From assembly GCA_029532415.1 (NCBI GenBank), contig JAQOTA010000044.1, forward strand, positions 124,001 through 188,000: a DNA stretch of 64,000 bases, read 5' to 3'. The stretch comes from Marasmius tenuissimus (taxonomy: Eukaryota > Basidiomycota > Agaricomycetes > Agaricales > Marasmiaceae). Below the pieces are notes generated by a model that worked only from the letters and a program-made list of their open reading frames with translations, had not been told where the DNA came from and searched no databases. Each line of letters opens with the position of its first letter. Positions within the stretch are counted from its first letter, which is position 1. Of the stretch, positions 34,690-47,540 are shown one piece after another. Both the position numbers and the translations under genes were made by a program.

Positions 34690-35420
34690 TTGTAACAGCA
34701 TGAATCCTCTCCGTTTGGTTGTTGTGGAGTCGGGATTGCAATAATTGATGATTACAGTTCAGGCACAACGTTTTCACCCTCAATATCAAACAGATGGTGA
34801 GAGGAAGCAGACTGTATTGGGAAGTGTATGATCATTGGGAGAGAGATCCAGTGTGGTCTGGTATTTCAGTGTCTTCTTCAATTTCCAATGTGACTGAGTC
34901 CAATGAGCAGTCCATATGGCAGCTAGAAGTGCGAGAGAGAAATATGCATCAGATATTTTGCGAGGATTTTGCCTTGGCAGGTCAGTGCACTCACTTCAGT
35001 AGCAAACCACAAAACCTTTCTGTATCTGACCCTCTGGGTTCCAAATACCATTATGCAACATTGCAGAGCAAGCCCCCGGAGAGTGTGTACCTTGTAGAGC
35101 TGTCACAAGGTCCCAGTAGTAGTGGCTGAAGAGTTGAAATGATTTATTGACAGCTGACTGTCAACGGGGGAAGGGATATCTCAAGGTAGACGAGTCATTG
35201 AAAGTAACTGGTGAAGTTCAAAGCAGACCGGGTCAGCACATCCATTTCTGGCCATGGCTGCCACAGCGCACAGCGTTCCAACTCTGTTGACTCCTCCTCT
35301 CATCCCATCTCCTCCATCGTCCAGAGTCAGCTCTGGATAAACAAATCGACCTTGGCAGATGGAACAATTTTTTTTTGCTCGCACAAACTTGCCGAGGTGC
35401 TCAGAGTCAGCTCTGGAATA
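34690..35420 (+). repeat. island module R1
   Basis: About 730 bp, repeated at 51967-52712 with roughly 90% identity by eye, and in part at 47130-47540. It contains the palindrome TTGACAGCTGACTGTCAA (35147-35164) and two CAGAGTCAGCTCTG sites (35322-35335 and 35402-35415). A 111-codon open frame (34794-35129) is intact here but has stops in the R3 copy, so it is probably not a gene. Confidence 0.8.
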
Positions 35421-35465
35421 GCTGCTGATGAAGATCGGTGGCTCTTGGTCGACTTAGGGTATTGA

Positions 35466-36150
35466 ATGGTGATTCATTGCCTTAACTTCATCATAGTACT
35501 GTATATCGATCCCCATCTCTGTGACCCATTTCATATGTATCCTAGATAGTGCTCAATATAGTTTGTCTTAATATCTCAACCAGACTGAATAGCTCAATAT
35601 TGTCTCACTATTGTTATCGCACACTGATAGCAAAGTTTGAGGTTGCGAGTTCAATAAAGCGGACCAATACTCAATTCCCCATCATCCGCTCAGACCGTAG
35701 TACATTCCCATTACCTCAGTTGTTCATCCGAGAAGCCTTTCACGACATGCAATCATTGCTTTTCTTATCCGACCCTCACGTACTTTGCATAAGGTAGTGG
35801 TGACGCAGCAGTGAGTTGGTGATGGAAAATTATAACTCAAATTGCCCTGCACAATGGGCCTACAATGTACAATACACCGCAAGGACTACAAAGAATCGTT
35901 CGACACTCAAGCACGTTTGAGGCAGCCTGCTCTTAGTAATCAATTCCTGAAGAATGAGTGACCGTTAGCCTCTTAATATGCGCTAAGTCTATCTCATCTG
36001 TGTTTGCGCAGTGTGAGAGTCATTACAAATATAGATAGTACACAAGATATTAAGCTACAAGGTGATGAGGATCATACGGAGTTACACATACAAGAAAGCA
36101 GTGATAACTACCAGACCCATGATATCCTAAGGCTGAGGGTTGAACTTCAA
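35466..36150. other. intergenic
   Basis: Short open frames without domains. No repeat copy, RNA gene or regulatory element recognised. Confidence 0.35.
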
Positions 36151-37294
36151 TCAGACAACACGAGTGACATCCTTTGAAATTCTGTCCAGCACAACGTTTC
36201 GGATTGGTTCACATGTGATAGGCTCACAACAGTAGGGACACTTGACATTGGTGGAGTTGCCACTCTCCTTCAACTGCTTGATGCAGGATCCGCAGAACGA
36301 GTGGCCACAGTTCACAAGCCTGGAAGCTTAACAGTGAGCTGTTTGTTCGTATGTAATTGATCATATGTTGACTGCACCAACATCACGGTGTTTTGTAAGT
36401 CCTTGAAACACACCTCGCACTCGCCAAACCGTTCCAGATCAGATGCCTGTTCCGGGATATACTCATTGGGGTTGGTCCAGAGGCAAAAACACTCACCAAG
36501 GACTTAGACATTTTGTCGAGCTGTTCCTTCAATTACTTGCTCTCCTGTTGAGGCATTGTTGTAAGAAACAAGTACGAAAAGAACAACACCAATATTCTGT
36601 AGTCGTACCTTATTAGCTGACCTCCAGAAGTTCTTGAGGTTTTGGATTTTCTTCTCCTGCTTCTTCACCTTGGCTTCATGATTTGCTACGAACTCCACAT
36701 GTTTCTAGGTAGAATCAGTCAGACAAGAATGCTGGATGTCCCAACTTCTAGTAGCCTACTCACATTTCAAGCTCTGTGTACCTCTCCTGCAGTTTTTTGT
36801 ACTCCTAAAGATAGGTCAGCAATGCTTGTCATGGTAGGTTTTTGACCTTTGAACTACCTGAGACAGGTTTTCGTGGGACTTAGACAGGGATATGTCCTTT
36901 TGAATCCATATTAGATGCAGTTGATTCTGTATGTTGAAAAAAACAAACCTTTTGAAGCGGTGGCTCTTTCCCCTGCACTGATTGGTTGAGGTGTTGAGAG
37001 GTGTTGGTAGTGCCAGTCCACCCATAAGGCTTGGAGGCACTCTCATTCATCCATTTTCTCTTTGGGGGTCGCGCCACTTCTTCCTCCTCGTCAGATGATA
37101 TTTTGATAATCTTGGACGGGGGTCGGTTGGTGCGTTCATGGTGGGTTGCTTGGCTCAATTGCTGAGGTTTTGCACTACCATGTACATGCAATGACTGAGT
37201 GGAATCTTCTATGAATATCAGAGATCAGTCAGCAACCTTTCCTTATAGTATCGTTGGTGCAGATGGGAGCCACCAACTTACTACTAGCGGTCAT
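36151..37294 (-). CDS. coiled-coil RING-finger protein
   Basis: Exon 1 is only 13 nt (37294-37282). A 73-bp intron (37281-37209) joins it in phase to the second exon: MTASKDSTQSLHVHG, then IKISSDEEEEVARPPKRKW (acidic patch and likely nuclear localisation signal). Middle exons give a coiled coil (EYKKLQERYTELE, EFVANHEAKVKKQEKKIQNL). The C-terminus is a C3HC4-type RING: CEVCFKDLQNTVM, an intron, then LVNCGHSFCGSC and KCPYCCEPI, ending DRISKDVTRVV. RING domains usually give E3 ubiquitin or SUMO ligase activity; targets are unknown. About six short introns all keep the frame, so the gene looks intact. Related coiled-coil/RING genes are common in agaricomycete transposon islands. Confidence 0.75.
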
Positions 37295-37910
37295 GGTTGA
37301 TTAGGATATTAGATTGAGGGACTGAGCCGCTTTGAATGCACGCCGTGTCAGAGCAGTAAACGGGAGGTGAAGAAATGTTTTGATTTCAAGGCAACTGAAT
37401 CACTCACTGACAAGCAACGGAAGGATTGGTGCTGAGTGGTAGAGGGTAGAGAAAGAAGTTGAATTGCTGGCCTACTCACGGTCTGACTCCTGGTACCGTT
37501 ACCACTGGCATGTCACCGGCATTTGGTGGCAGGTCTAAGCATCCATTTTTTCAACAATCACAAGTCATCAATATTGCTCGACTGTCACCCAATAACTTAT
37601 AGTTCATTATGTTTCCAGCTATATAATCATTCGACGTTCGAGTAATTGTTAGGCAGAGGAGATTATGCATCAGGCCAGGAACACTACAGCCATACATTGT
37701 CACTCAATTGTCTGTAGGATCTCCTTACAGAACACAGGATACATTAGTGATTATCTCCAAAATACTTCGGCCAGTTGGGCCGCCAATTCAGTCCCTTTTC
37801 CTGTTGCTCATTGTTATCTTCAGTGTCCTCCTTGTCATCAGGGTCCTGCCCCAGCCACATACCCACAGCACCCTCTTCTCCGAGTAGTTCCTAGTATTTC
37901 TTGATGATAT
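37295..37910. other. intergenic, no gene recognised
   Basis: Upstream region of the RING gene. An open frame at 37665-37904 on the plus strand has no domain. Confidence 0.35.
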
Positions 37911-38160
37911 TGTTCAGGGCAAAGTTGAACACGGGACGTTTAACAATGCGAGCTCTGCACACAGGACAGTGATACCAACTCAACGACGGAACAAAGAAAG
38001 GATCTGCCGCGCTTTTGAAGATACCGGTCAGGCAGGTACCACAGAAACTATTCGATCAAGGCTGGTAGACTATCGATCATGAACCTAAGAATCCAACCTA
38101 CCATATTGCAACATGTTCCGAAGAACCTCTGCAAGGCCAATCGAGATTGGGAACGACATG
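37911..38160 (-). pseudogene. degenerate RING-type fragment
   Basis: Minus-strand exons around a 50-bp intron (about 38048-38099) encode VLRNMLQY, then FCGTCLTGIFKSA, YHCPVCRARIVKRPVFNF and a terminal KKY. FCGTC and CPVCRARI are the second half of a RING finger. The preceding position, normally C-G-H, reads Tyr (TAT for TGT), and no first Cys pair is evident. It is probably a broken relative of the neighbouring RING gene. Confidence 0.45.
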
Positions 38161-38593
38161 TATAGAAAGTCTCAACAGTTTACACGTTATGCAACCTGAC
38201 AAGGAACACATAGCTTTGAGTCATGGCAGTGCAAAGAATCGGTGAAGAATGTTCCCTTGATAGGGAATTGAGCGCCGCCCCACGTAATCCTAAGTCTGGA
38301 TAAAGTGACGTAAATTTAATGTGCATAGGATTTACATTTGACGGAAACATTATGAACCAAAACTATGGGTCGCAGATGCGAGGTGAAGGACCGGTCAATG
38401 TAGCAAGAGTAGTGAATGCCGACCAAGAACCACCCAGTATGCTTGTCAGTACCCATCATAGCCTCCAAAGGCAACAAAAACATGCACCGATAAAGCGCTT
38501 GCCCTGAGCATGGCTGCAAGGAAAGTAGAGGAAGAGAATCTGATGAAGTAGATATGTTGTCAGGTCTTGATGGGGTACTGTGCCTGCAAGAAA

Positions 38594-41314
38594 CTATGTG
38601 CAATCTTCCGACTTTTCACGACGATTGAGCACCATCCCTTCACGCCATCTCGCCGCACTCAGAACCCGGGGTCCATCCCGGGATAGATCCTGAGCTCCAT
38701 CCTCACATTCCTTAAGACAGTGTTGGTACCACTTTTCAGCGTCTTTAGACCAAATTCCGATGTTGAAAGAACCATGGTCAAATGTGTTTGGTCGAGGGAA
38801 CCAAGAACGATGGATGTTCTCGAACTTGTTGACAAACTGATCTGTTGTCCACTCTGGAATTAAAAGTTAGCAGCCGCGTAGGCAATGCGGAATGAGACTT
38901 ACTGGTTGCACAGTAGTACACCCCACAAATCAGATCAATCTTGAGCTCTGTCAATGTCTTGCCCCAGTACCCAGTTTCACCTTTGACAAAGAAGCATTGT
39001 CCTGTTGATAGCACAGTAGAGGCATCGGGCCCATCAACTACTGAATCTTTGCCAATGACCTCGCACGCAAGCCTTGCTATAATCCCACCTTGGCGCAGAG
39101 CAATCTTCCCTCTGTCTCCCCTCAGAAACTCATTTCTGGCTGACACGTATGCCAGGAAATTGCCTGTGTCAGGCCTGTAGGTATTGAGTCAATATCCAAG
39201 ACACGGTTCAGGGTCGCTGGGTTTGCTGGAGTCTTTTGTATCATGGGTCGTTTAAACGAGTGGGCCCGGAATCACTGGATGAAATTTGATGCCATTCTGT
39301 ACCCATTGCAAGGCAACGTCTACTAGTTTAGGGTCCCAATGTTCTCGGAATATTTGGAGCACACTTGTGGGATCTGGGATGAGGAGGGAGAGATACCGTA
39401 TGTCACCATGTTTCATGATTTTGTACCAAACGTCCTCCTCAATTTTCCGGGAAGTCACTGGGAAGCGCTGGAGGCCCAGATGGTGAAGCTCAGAGTTGGG
39501 GAAGTGCAAGTTGACAGAGGTATTGAGGGTGGTTATACTGCTATAAAGCCTCCCAAAAAACACACATAAGCTCTCCATAGTGGCTGTATCTGGATCGGCC
39601 TCAGCAAAATGCGCACTTTCTAGTCGGGCCAGGAAGTAGCCATTCCCCAAGGCGGATCAGCAGTGTTTCCAACCCTCGACCAGCGTTTCAGAGTCGACCG
39701 AGTACTTCTGGAACCTGTATCTTGTGAATGCTAAGGACAGTATGCTGTGGGAGAACTCGACATCAACGGCTTTGACATCTTTTGGCCTCAATATCAATTC
39801 CATTGTCACTTCGGCCTCATTGAGCTTGGGTACTCCCTGGATCAAAGTGCTGGGATTGGGCCTTGTCACAAGCAGAGTTGAGTTGAAACCTCCTCTCTCA
39901 TCTCACCCTCCTCTAACTCTCCCGCTTTGAGCTCTGCATTAGACCTTGGGTGGTCAGCCTCCATCAGAGATGTCTGAGATAATCCTTGAGCTTTGTCTAC
40001 ATACTCACTGAGACCAGGGCCCCCGACATCAATGGGATCGTCAAAATCATGCTCATAGGATGATGGATCGTTGCCAAGGTCGGAGCAAATGTCCCAGCAG
40101 TTCTGCCAGGAGTTGAAGACCCTTTGGGAGGAGGAATAGTCAGGCCAATAGGAATCCACATCTCTGCGCATGAGAAGCATTCGGACGCAGAAAAACTCAT
40201 CTATCCCTTCCCCAAGGTACACTTTCTCCCAGTGCCAGACTCTTGGACCCTTCTTCCCAGGAGCATGGGATTGTATCGCTTCACTCTCATTCTGTAGATG
40301 TTGATGCTGAGCCGATTGGCTCTCCTCTGCCTCCTTTTCTTCTTGAGCAACACAGTGTCGTTCCAGAAAGTCGCGAATGAGCTCCCCAGGCCTTTAACCC
40401 AACATAGGGTACAAGGGTACATCTTTAACACATTCACGTAGATCCAACAGGCACAGGGCTGAGGAGACTTCAGCCATAGAGCAAGTTTCCAAAGGCTCAG
40501 TGTAACGGGTGTCCCTTTCACTACAGATGTGGGATTGCTCCGCTAATAAACGGTCCATAGGTCCCCTTTTGGGCCCAAATGGGATGAGCACATCTTGTGC
40601 ACTAGCTGTAACATTGGTAGTTTGCTCCAGATATGGTGTTTTTGTGAGGCGTCCAATGGTTCCCCAATGCAAGATTGTCGGCATGTTCACCAATTTGAAG
40701 AGGAAGAGGAACGGGAGAATTGCTGGATCTGTTGGGTCAAAAATTGCAGTGATCCTTTCCACATCTAAATCTCCAGCAAACGAGCCCATGAGGTCATGAA
40801 TCCATGCAGGGTGAACCTTGCGAGGAGTGCTGTCCCCGTTTCCTACGTGCTGGGATATCTGCCATTTCCAGTCAAAGTTGGGGTCTGTCGCTTGCCTTTC
40901 CTTACAGGCTAAGATGATAAAGGTGCATGCCGCGATAAGGGGAAAGAATGTATCCTGTGCACCAATTGCCAGCTCCTGAACATTCTGCTTACTGCCAGTG
41001 TAGCTCATGTAGCCATAGGCAGCAGGGAATGCCCAAAGCTTGAATTTGGCTATGAGGCCCGAGTGGGGGTTGGAAACCGTCCACAGCCGATCGACCATCG
41101 TCCTCAACCACCTCTCCAAGGTGTCCCATTGTTGAGTCATTTCTGGGTTGAGTTTATAGGTACCAGGCTTAGTCTCAATCATTGGGACTCGATGCTGGTA
41201 AGCAAGCGACTGGAAGGCGGGATGACTCCTCATGAGTCTCCCAAGGTTATTTAAGAGGTTCAAGGTCAAGTTTCTCACTCCGTTTGCCCTATGGGTACTG
41301 AACTGTATCCTCAA
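38594..41314 (-). pseudogene. large lineage-specific agaricomycete protein of unknown function
   Basis: I recognise the family by recurring blocks: LERWLRTMVDRLW near the N-terminus, SQHVGNGDSTPRKVHPAWI, a Gln-rich region after PGELIRDF, PGKKGPRVWHWEKV, YWPDYSSSQRVFNSWQNCWD, then ARNEFLRGDRGKIALRQGGI, IARLACEVI, and a C-terminal SWFPRPNTFDHGSFNIGIWS. No biochemical role is known to me. The longest frame opens at 41314 on a non-ATG codon; the first in-frame ATG is 41233, and an upstream exon may be missing. A TAA at 40396-40394 interrupts LGxRPGELIRDF where relatives have Gln (CAA). Several introns split the 3' half. The stop at 38596-38594 is the natural end. Such genes are abundant beside KDZ and CACTA-type transposons. 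Confidence 0.6.
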
Positions 41315-41531
41315 TTTATTAGAAGTGTTTCTCTATGTCCAGGGTCATCCTGATACCTGTACGCAATGCTGTCAGGAAACACTGGAATGCGGTGGTAGTG
41401 GACTGCAGCCAACAGACAGTGACTCTTTATGATAGCTTGTGGAGGTCAAAGCAAAAGTGCAAAGGTCTCCTGCTAGTGAGCTGACTATTTCTTTTTCTTG
41501 GTGACTTATTGTCGGCTTATTCCCAATTCAG

Positions 41532-43419
41532 ATGATCAAAACCTGGCCCAATGCAATGACCGAGGTGTGGAACCTCCCCTCCGTGCAGTGGGAAACTATC
41601 AGTAATCCTTGCGGGAGTTTAATATCAATCGTTCACACTGATGCTGATGATCTCTCAGTCGCAATGTCTTCAGACCAATTACAATGATTGCAGACCTTTC
41701 ACTGTTGGCAATCTCGTCTTGCACGACCTTGCTGGGGGAAAGCTCCATTATACCCTGTTGCAAGAGCGTATTCCCATCATTTGTGCAGCCATGCTACTCC
41801 ACATTCTGAGCAAAGACGCGAATAGCTCAAACTTGCTTCCCTCCATCCATCAGGCTTCACCTGCTCCATCGGCCTCCATGTCTGATGATCCTACCGATAC
41901 TGGTACCGTCAATGATTTGGATAATTCGTCAATGATCTTGTAAGACCTGTCCCTCTTGAAGCACCTTATGCCGTTCATGAACAGCCATCAGCCCAACAAG
42001 GAGGTGTCGTGTACTGAAGACGGCTATACTATGTCGTCCGATGTCATCTCAGCGCCAAATCAATTGGGGATTGTCGACCTGAACCAGGATGCACAGCCGT
42101 TCGACCACAATATAGTCTCTCACAATGAGAGCACAACCGATGTCAATATGCTTTCTCCCTCCCCAGACGGCACTACTTTATCATCTCCCTCGCTTGACCC
42201 GGGGTCTGTCATGACCCCGTACAACAACAGAGTTTCAGATTCAAACTTTGGTACTGGATATGAAGCATATCATGATGCCAATTGGTCTCCGGTTCTCGAC
42301 ATTTTTGATAGTCAATCTCTTGCACCCCCCCTGAACACCTTCCAAAGTGCGAATGTGAACAATGTATCCAATGGAGTGTCACCTGATCCAGACCTTGCGT
42401 CCATTTGTTCTCTGGATCAAACTGTTTTGCCAACCTCCAAGTCTATGGACAGTGCCATGGATTTAGCTGATAAACTGAACCTTCAGTTCTCGTTATTCAT
42501 CAACAATGTCAATCCTAAACTTTTGTCTGCTCCCAACATGCAGAATACAATGAATACTGTTGGTAATGACGGTGACTTACATTCCGTGGTTATCATTGTG
42601 ATAGTCACTGGCCCCTAATTAGGTGTACCTTTGTCTCACCATGCCACTGTCTCGCAAACCGACAAGCAAACAACATCCCCTCCCATACCTGAGGAATTAG
42701 GTAAAACCTTGCTCTCTGCACCTTTGGTCTTCTCTTCTCACTGTTCGTGCAGGTGTTCCGACTCTACGCCGGTCGACTCGCGAGAGAAAGCCAGTAGTAC
42801 CCTACAATTCTGAATCGCCCGTGGATTTGGTACCTGCTAAGTCAGATACAAAAGTCAAGAAGACGGCCGTCAAGCAGATTTCCAACACACGCTCTCTTTC
42901 CTCTGAACCGTCCGCTCGCAAGACTTCCATATATCAGCGGAACTTCCTAGCTACCCTCGAGCGCAAGCCCCTCAAAACACGCCTTGAACGTCCGGTACTA
43001 TATGTGTTTTCGCCCACATAAACCCATACTAATCATGCGTCTCGTAGCGGATCAGTGGAAAGGTATATTATATGTTGTCATACGGGGGGGAATTATACAT
43101 ATATCAGCCATTCATGACGGTATGTCCCTATTCTGTTATGTTCTGTTGAATCTTTGTTGACTCCGACTCACTTTAGCGCAATGAGGATCTACTACTGTTG
43201 GACGCATTGGTCAATGCCAGTGGTTCTTTGTGCACGGTCCCCGACAGATATGCTAAATATTTCACGACTGATTTGTTCCTTTCAGAACCCTCAACTCGTG
43301 ATATTGCTGAGCTCGGGCCTCCCAGAGAGTTCCAACGATGGTGCATCAAGACTTTGACTTATACCAGTTATCAAGAAAAGTCAGAATGCGAACTTCAGCA
43401 GATCTTTCGCACGATTTGA
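41532..43419 (+). CDS. hypothetical protein with basic RRSTRERKP motif
   Basis: Divergent from the previous gene. Exons visible: 41641 to about 41938 (LVLHDLAGGKLHYTLLQERI); a 47-bp intron; a long Ser/Asn/Asp-rich exon (about 41986-42600); further exons after a GT..AG intron at about 42700-42770 with RRSTRERKPVVPYNS and KKTAVKQISNTRS; and a last exon (about 43175-43419) reading LLLLDALVNASGSLCTVPDR. The RRS-x-R-x-RKP motif is frequent in agaricomycete mobile-island proteins and is probably DNA- or chromatin-binding, but that is an inference. Exon joins near 42600 and 43020 are uncertain and the start could be 41532 or 41641. It could be two genes. Confidence 0.45.
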
Positions 43420-43587
43420 ACAGAACGACTCTCGTGCCGCAGGGAAGACTCAGAGAGGCCTCTTATCAACATACAATACATTGAGCTGGTGTCCGCATCT
43501 CCGATAAAAGATGGGAATTACGGGCCTGAAAAACACCCGTAGAGATGAGGAAACTGGCAAATTCATCGACAGGCAAGCTATACACCG

Positions 43588-45629
43588 TTAGAGTTGATTC
43601 AACCTAAATATATTTAAGTATTTCATGGCTATAAGACACAATGATTTCACCAGCATACACACCTGTTTGACTTTCACTACAAAGGCCCTCGGAGGGGCTG
43701 TCTCCACTCGGTACGTTGGCTCAAACCCCTTCTCTGTCTGCACTTCCGCATCCAAAGTCTGTCTCGCAGAATCGTTCCTGAAGGACGTAGGTGACCTCAA
43801 CTGTAGTGCCCCCTCAAGACTCTTCATCGACATAGACACTCCGAATTTGGTTGTACTTTGTGAATCCTGATGGGAGCCCAAGGTTTCCACTTGCTCCCCC
43901 TCCGCCATTGTAGGTACTTCGGGCGATGATGAAGCGGCACACAAGAAGCCAGAGTTCCTATGTTGGGGTGGCTCAGCTGGTACATTAAGAGCCATAGGCT
44001 ATGTGAAACTTACGGTACTTCAGTCAATCAGCACACTTCCAAGCATTGTTTTAGCTCGTAGATCTTGGTCTCATACTGCTCAGTAAGCTGAACATATGAG
44101 AGGTCTTTCTGCACCAAATCTACCAGATGCTCATTCAGCTTCAATACCTGTTCATTCAGGAAGAGTACCAATTCGTGTTTGTTCTGGAGTTCTATAGAGA
44201 TGTTGGTGAGTTTCTGGGTCAATGATGATCGTGTTTTCTTGTTCTCGCAATGCTTTTGTTCCAATTCCTCTTTTTTGGTTGTAAGCGCCTGTTGTTGATC
44301 TTAGGAGGTCTCCATTTGCCTTGAGAAACATTTGCGCAAACTCAACGCAATTGCCATGTCATCGGCCTTCTTCAATTGAGTCTTCAACGAGGATATCATA
44401 TCTGGACATCTTTTGTGAGCCTCCATATCCTACCTACAATGGATAGGAATCAAAGGTTGTCATGAACGTGTGATAGGTACCTGTATTCACCTTCTCAACT
44501 GACGAGCCTTGTCCAATTCTCCATTGAGAATTACAATTTCTTTCTCCCTGTCCACCACGTTCTCTTTGAGCTTTCGGTGCTCTTGCTTCCACTTACGTGC
44601 CTCCTCCTCTCAAGCCTCCTCCACCGCAACAATGTCACCCTCTTTCTGGTGGATAGAGGCCTTCAACCTCTCGATCTCTGCGGTTAGGTTTGTTCTGTTT
44701 ACGTGCTGCTCGTCCCAGTCCTCGCGTGTGTACCATGATCTCATAGCACAGGGTAAGTTTCACTAGGTGGAGCCGTAGCTGGGGAAGTACCGGGATCTGT
44801 GAATAGTATGTAGGTGATAACAATAGTGGCCAAAACTGCTCTGCACAATCCTGCAATAGACTGGTTAGATGATGATCAAAGAGACTAGAGGTGTCCACTG
44901 CTCACAACATTTGATTCTTGCGGGACAATTCTTGGGAGCTCAATCTCTAAAGATCGCCTTTGTCAAGCCACAGAACAGGAAGCACAGAATCATTGATCAC
45001 ACCTGAACTTCAGAACTGAACTTACAAACTGCGTCCATCTCCAGGAATTTTTCGGAAGTCCGCTCTGCTATGGCTTTGGAGATCAATGGACAGGATGCAT
45101 GTGGCTCAAATCTTTGCCACTGTGTGTATCCGATCATTATCACCAGTTTCATTAGCTGGAGGATCGGATGTTGCCAAAACGCTACCGTAGTGCTGAGTTT
45201 CTCTTTGGCCGCCCAGCACCTCTCCAGATCCAAGGTATGACTTCTGTTCCACTGGGAGAGCGAGATCTGCACTGCAGTATTCGCAACCACCATTTCCCAT
45301 CGCGTTCCAATCGCCCCTTCCTTTTCATGACCAAGTTCTCCCGACAGCCTAGCTATCAACAGTCAATTCCACAACACTTTGAAGTCGTGGTTTCTACAGA
45401 TGATATTAGGATCACTACCTAAAAGCATGTCAACTAGCACGTACTCGGTCAAAAGAGTCTTTATCATGACCATTGCTGTCTCCTCCACTGTATCCAAGCT
45501 GAGATTTGGTTGCAGGTAAGATAGTATGTCTTGTGTGGTGGAGGTCCACTCGTCTGTCGGAAAACTGTCCATCGTCAAATCCATTGGGGCAGGCTCCCTA
45601 TGTTGAAAGAGGGGATCTGGGGGACACAT
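43588..45629 (-). CDS. coiled-coil protein, intron-rich, unrecognised
   Basis: Minus-strand exons appear in series. The first (45629-45363) is acidic: MDLTMDSFPTDEWTSTTQD. The second (about 45359-44997) has RCWAAKEKLSTTVAFW and KAIAERTSEKFLEMDAV. Middle exons have coiled-coil character (LTQKLTNISIELQNKHELVL, LTEQYETKIYELKQCLEV at about 44264-44028). The last (43995-43588) is Ser/Pro-rich. I could not resolve every splice, and one or two stops may be real. No domain recognised; part of the mobile island. Confidence 0.4.
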
Positions 45630-45891
45630 GAGGAGGTCACATGGACTATATATGGATTTGACGAATGATAATATACACAGGGTAATAATAACACATGAAA
45701 ATCAGGTTTCACTAGGCATCAACTTTGCGGTCAAGAAATATGTTGCCTGGCCTTCAATCCACTCGTCGTAGCCGGCAGCTCAGGGTTGCTGCTTTGCCTT
45801 ACGCTCTTCAGCATGTTCGTGGCGTTTCCGGGATTTCTTTCCTTTGTGTTATTTCTTATGGCTCTTCTTCAGGGCCTCCTGTTGCTTTGTT

Positions 45892-46985
45892 TCATCGTTG
45901 ACAAAAATCCATTTTGTGGACACAAAGTATGTCAGCTGCCGACAAAAAGGGCCTGAGGGCCACTGTCAGGAGCAATATTGAGACAGCGCAGTGGTGCTCA
46001 CATAGTATGTGGCCTTGATCATCGCCCCACTGTTCCCGAATCTTGGACACACACTGATCACAGTAGTATTTCTTCTTGTTGTTACAAGCAAGAAGGCACC
46101 CTTTTGTGATATTGAGCTGCTCGTCTTGGCATATCTGGGCATTTTTCAGGAATGCGGGAGTTTGATGGTAATGCAGACGTACACAACAAGAGTCTTTAGT
46201 CATCCATTCCTGAGCTACAAATGTGAGTGCACAGTTGCGTGTGTGAGTACTGAACTTGCACCAACCTTGTCATCCAGGTCTTTGATATTGGTCTTCACTC
46301 GATGGTGGAAAACACATCAATTGATTCCAACAAGATCCAAACAATCCACAACGGTCTGGCCAAAGGGCGGTCATGAGTGGGAAGATCTTGGGTTACGTCT
46401 TAACCCACCTCGTAGCTGAGCATTCGGTCATCTGCATCCATACCAAAAGCCTTCGGGGTTCTCCAGAGAGTAGACACATCAGGCTCTGGCTCGTCTTTTA
46501 CAGCCTTGAACAGAGTGGGCTCGGGATTCTAGACACAGTGAGTCCCAGAATGTATAACGCGAGGCAACCTGTTCAGCAATACTCACTGGGAGCTTCCCTG
46601 CATCTCTTTCCTTTGATACCTTTGCTGGTTGACCATGAGTGCAAGTTGATGATGATGAGCTTGACCTAGATACCTTTTTCTTTTAACCAGCTCACGTTGC
46701 CTTTGTGATATTGAGAGCCATCAATTTCAATGTGTTTGAAGGATGAATTTTGGCGGAATTCTTTGAGTGAATGAGCACAATCAAGAAGATTGCCTTCTGG
46801 TTCCCAGCTACGAGTATTGTCAGATCATCGCTTGTCAGGTCCACCACATGAAGTAATCACTTACCTATTGTGGCGGTGGGAGTAGCCCACCCACTGGGAA
46901 TTGCTCAGTTGCCTTGAGGTGACTTGTATTTGCAATATTTCTTCCTACCTTCACTCTAAATTGCTGCTTTTGTTGAGTATATTGA
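45892..46985 (-). CDS. chromodomain-like protein with Cys-rich C-terminus
   Basis: Two exons joined across a 57-bp intron (46864-46808) produce NSQWVGYSHRHNSWEPEGNL, then LDCAHSLKEFRQN. This is the C-terminal half of a chromodomain (W-x-G-Y-S..N-S-W-E-P-E-x-N-L). EEIL lies upstream where chromodomains start, but the intervening beta strand is not convincing. Later exons include VKTNIKDLDDK and a final exon (about 46214-45892) with CLLACNNKKKYYCDQCVSKI and QWGDDQGHILCEHHC, a possible zinc-binding cluster. Chromodomains read methylated histone tails; in mobile elements they can steer integration. The start is not resolved. Confidence 0.55.
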
Positions 46986-47129
46986 ATATGAGACATGTTT
47001 GTTGTCAGCTAACCCATCCTTCCAACATCATACGTTTTGCTGCTCAGATATAGTCGAGTAGCAGGCAATGGTCAATTGGACAGCTGGGGTCGCTTGAGAC
47101 GATACAGCTCACCAACTTCCCATACTGGT

Positions 47130-47540
47130 ACCGACATTTCTGGAGGTAGAAGACCAAAGGAGTTGCCAACAGCTGACTGTCAACGGTTTTGTTGAAGGTG
47201 ATGAGGGAAGTAAGCGGAAGAAAGAGCTCCTACTAGGTCGCCCAGCTGGGAATGGTGGGAAAGATGACTCAGCATTTTCAGATCCTAGCACACTACATCA
47301 GTGTCCATGCTGGCATCTGTCAACTCTTCACCAAGCCACGACGACCACTGACACCCATACAGAGTCAGCTCTGTATTCACTAGTTGGCGACTACAACTTC
47401 AATATACCGCACTTTGTCAAAAGCAGTGGGTCGTTCAACATGGGAATATATTGATTTTCAACAAGCCAGCGGATTTTTGTTTGAAATTGATTCTATTGGA
47501 GACCTTCACATATAAACACACAGAGTCAGCTCTAGACCAG
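47130..47540 (+). repeat. island module R2 (diverged, upstream of the JmjC-like gene)
   Basis: Carries AACAGCTGACTGTCAAC (47169-47183), CAGAGTCAGCTCTG (47360-47373) and CAGAGTCAGCTCTA (47521-47534) in the same order and roughly the same spacing as R1 and R3. The sequence between the sites has diverged strongly. Confidence 0.55.

Noticed and set aside
34794..35129. 111-codon open frame in module R1 as a gene
   Set aside because: The R3 copy of the same DNA has several stops in this frame while the surrounding noncoding sites are conserved, so the frame is likely chance.
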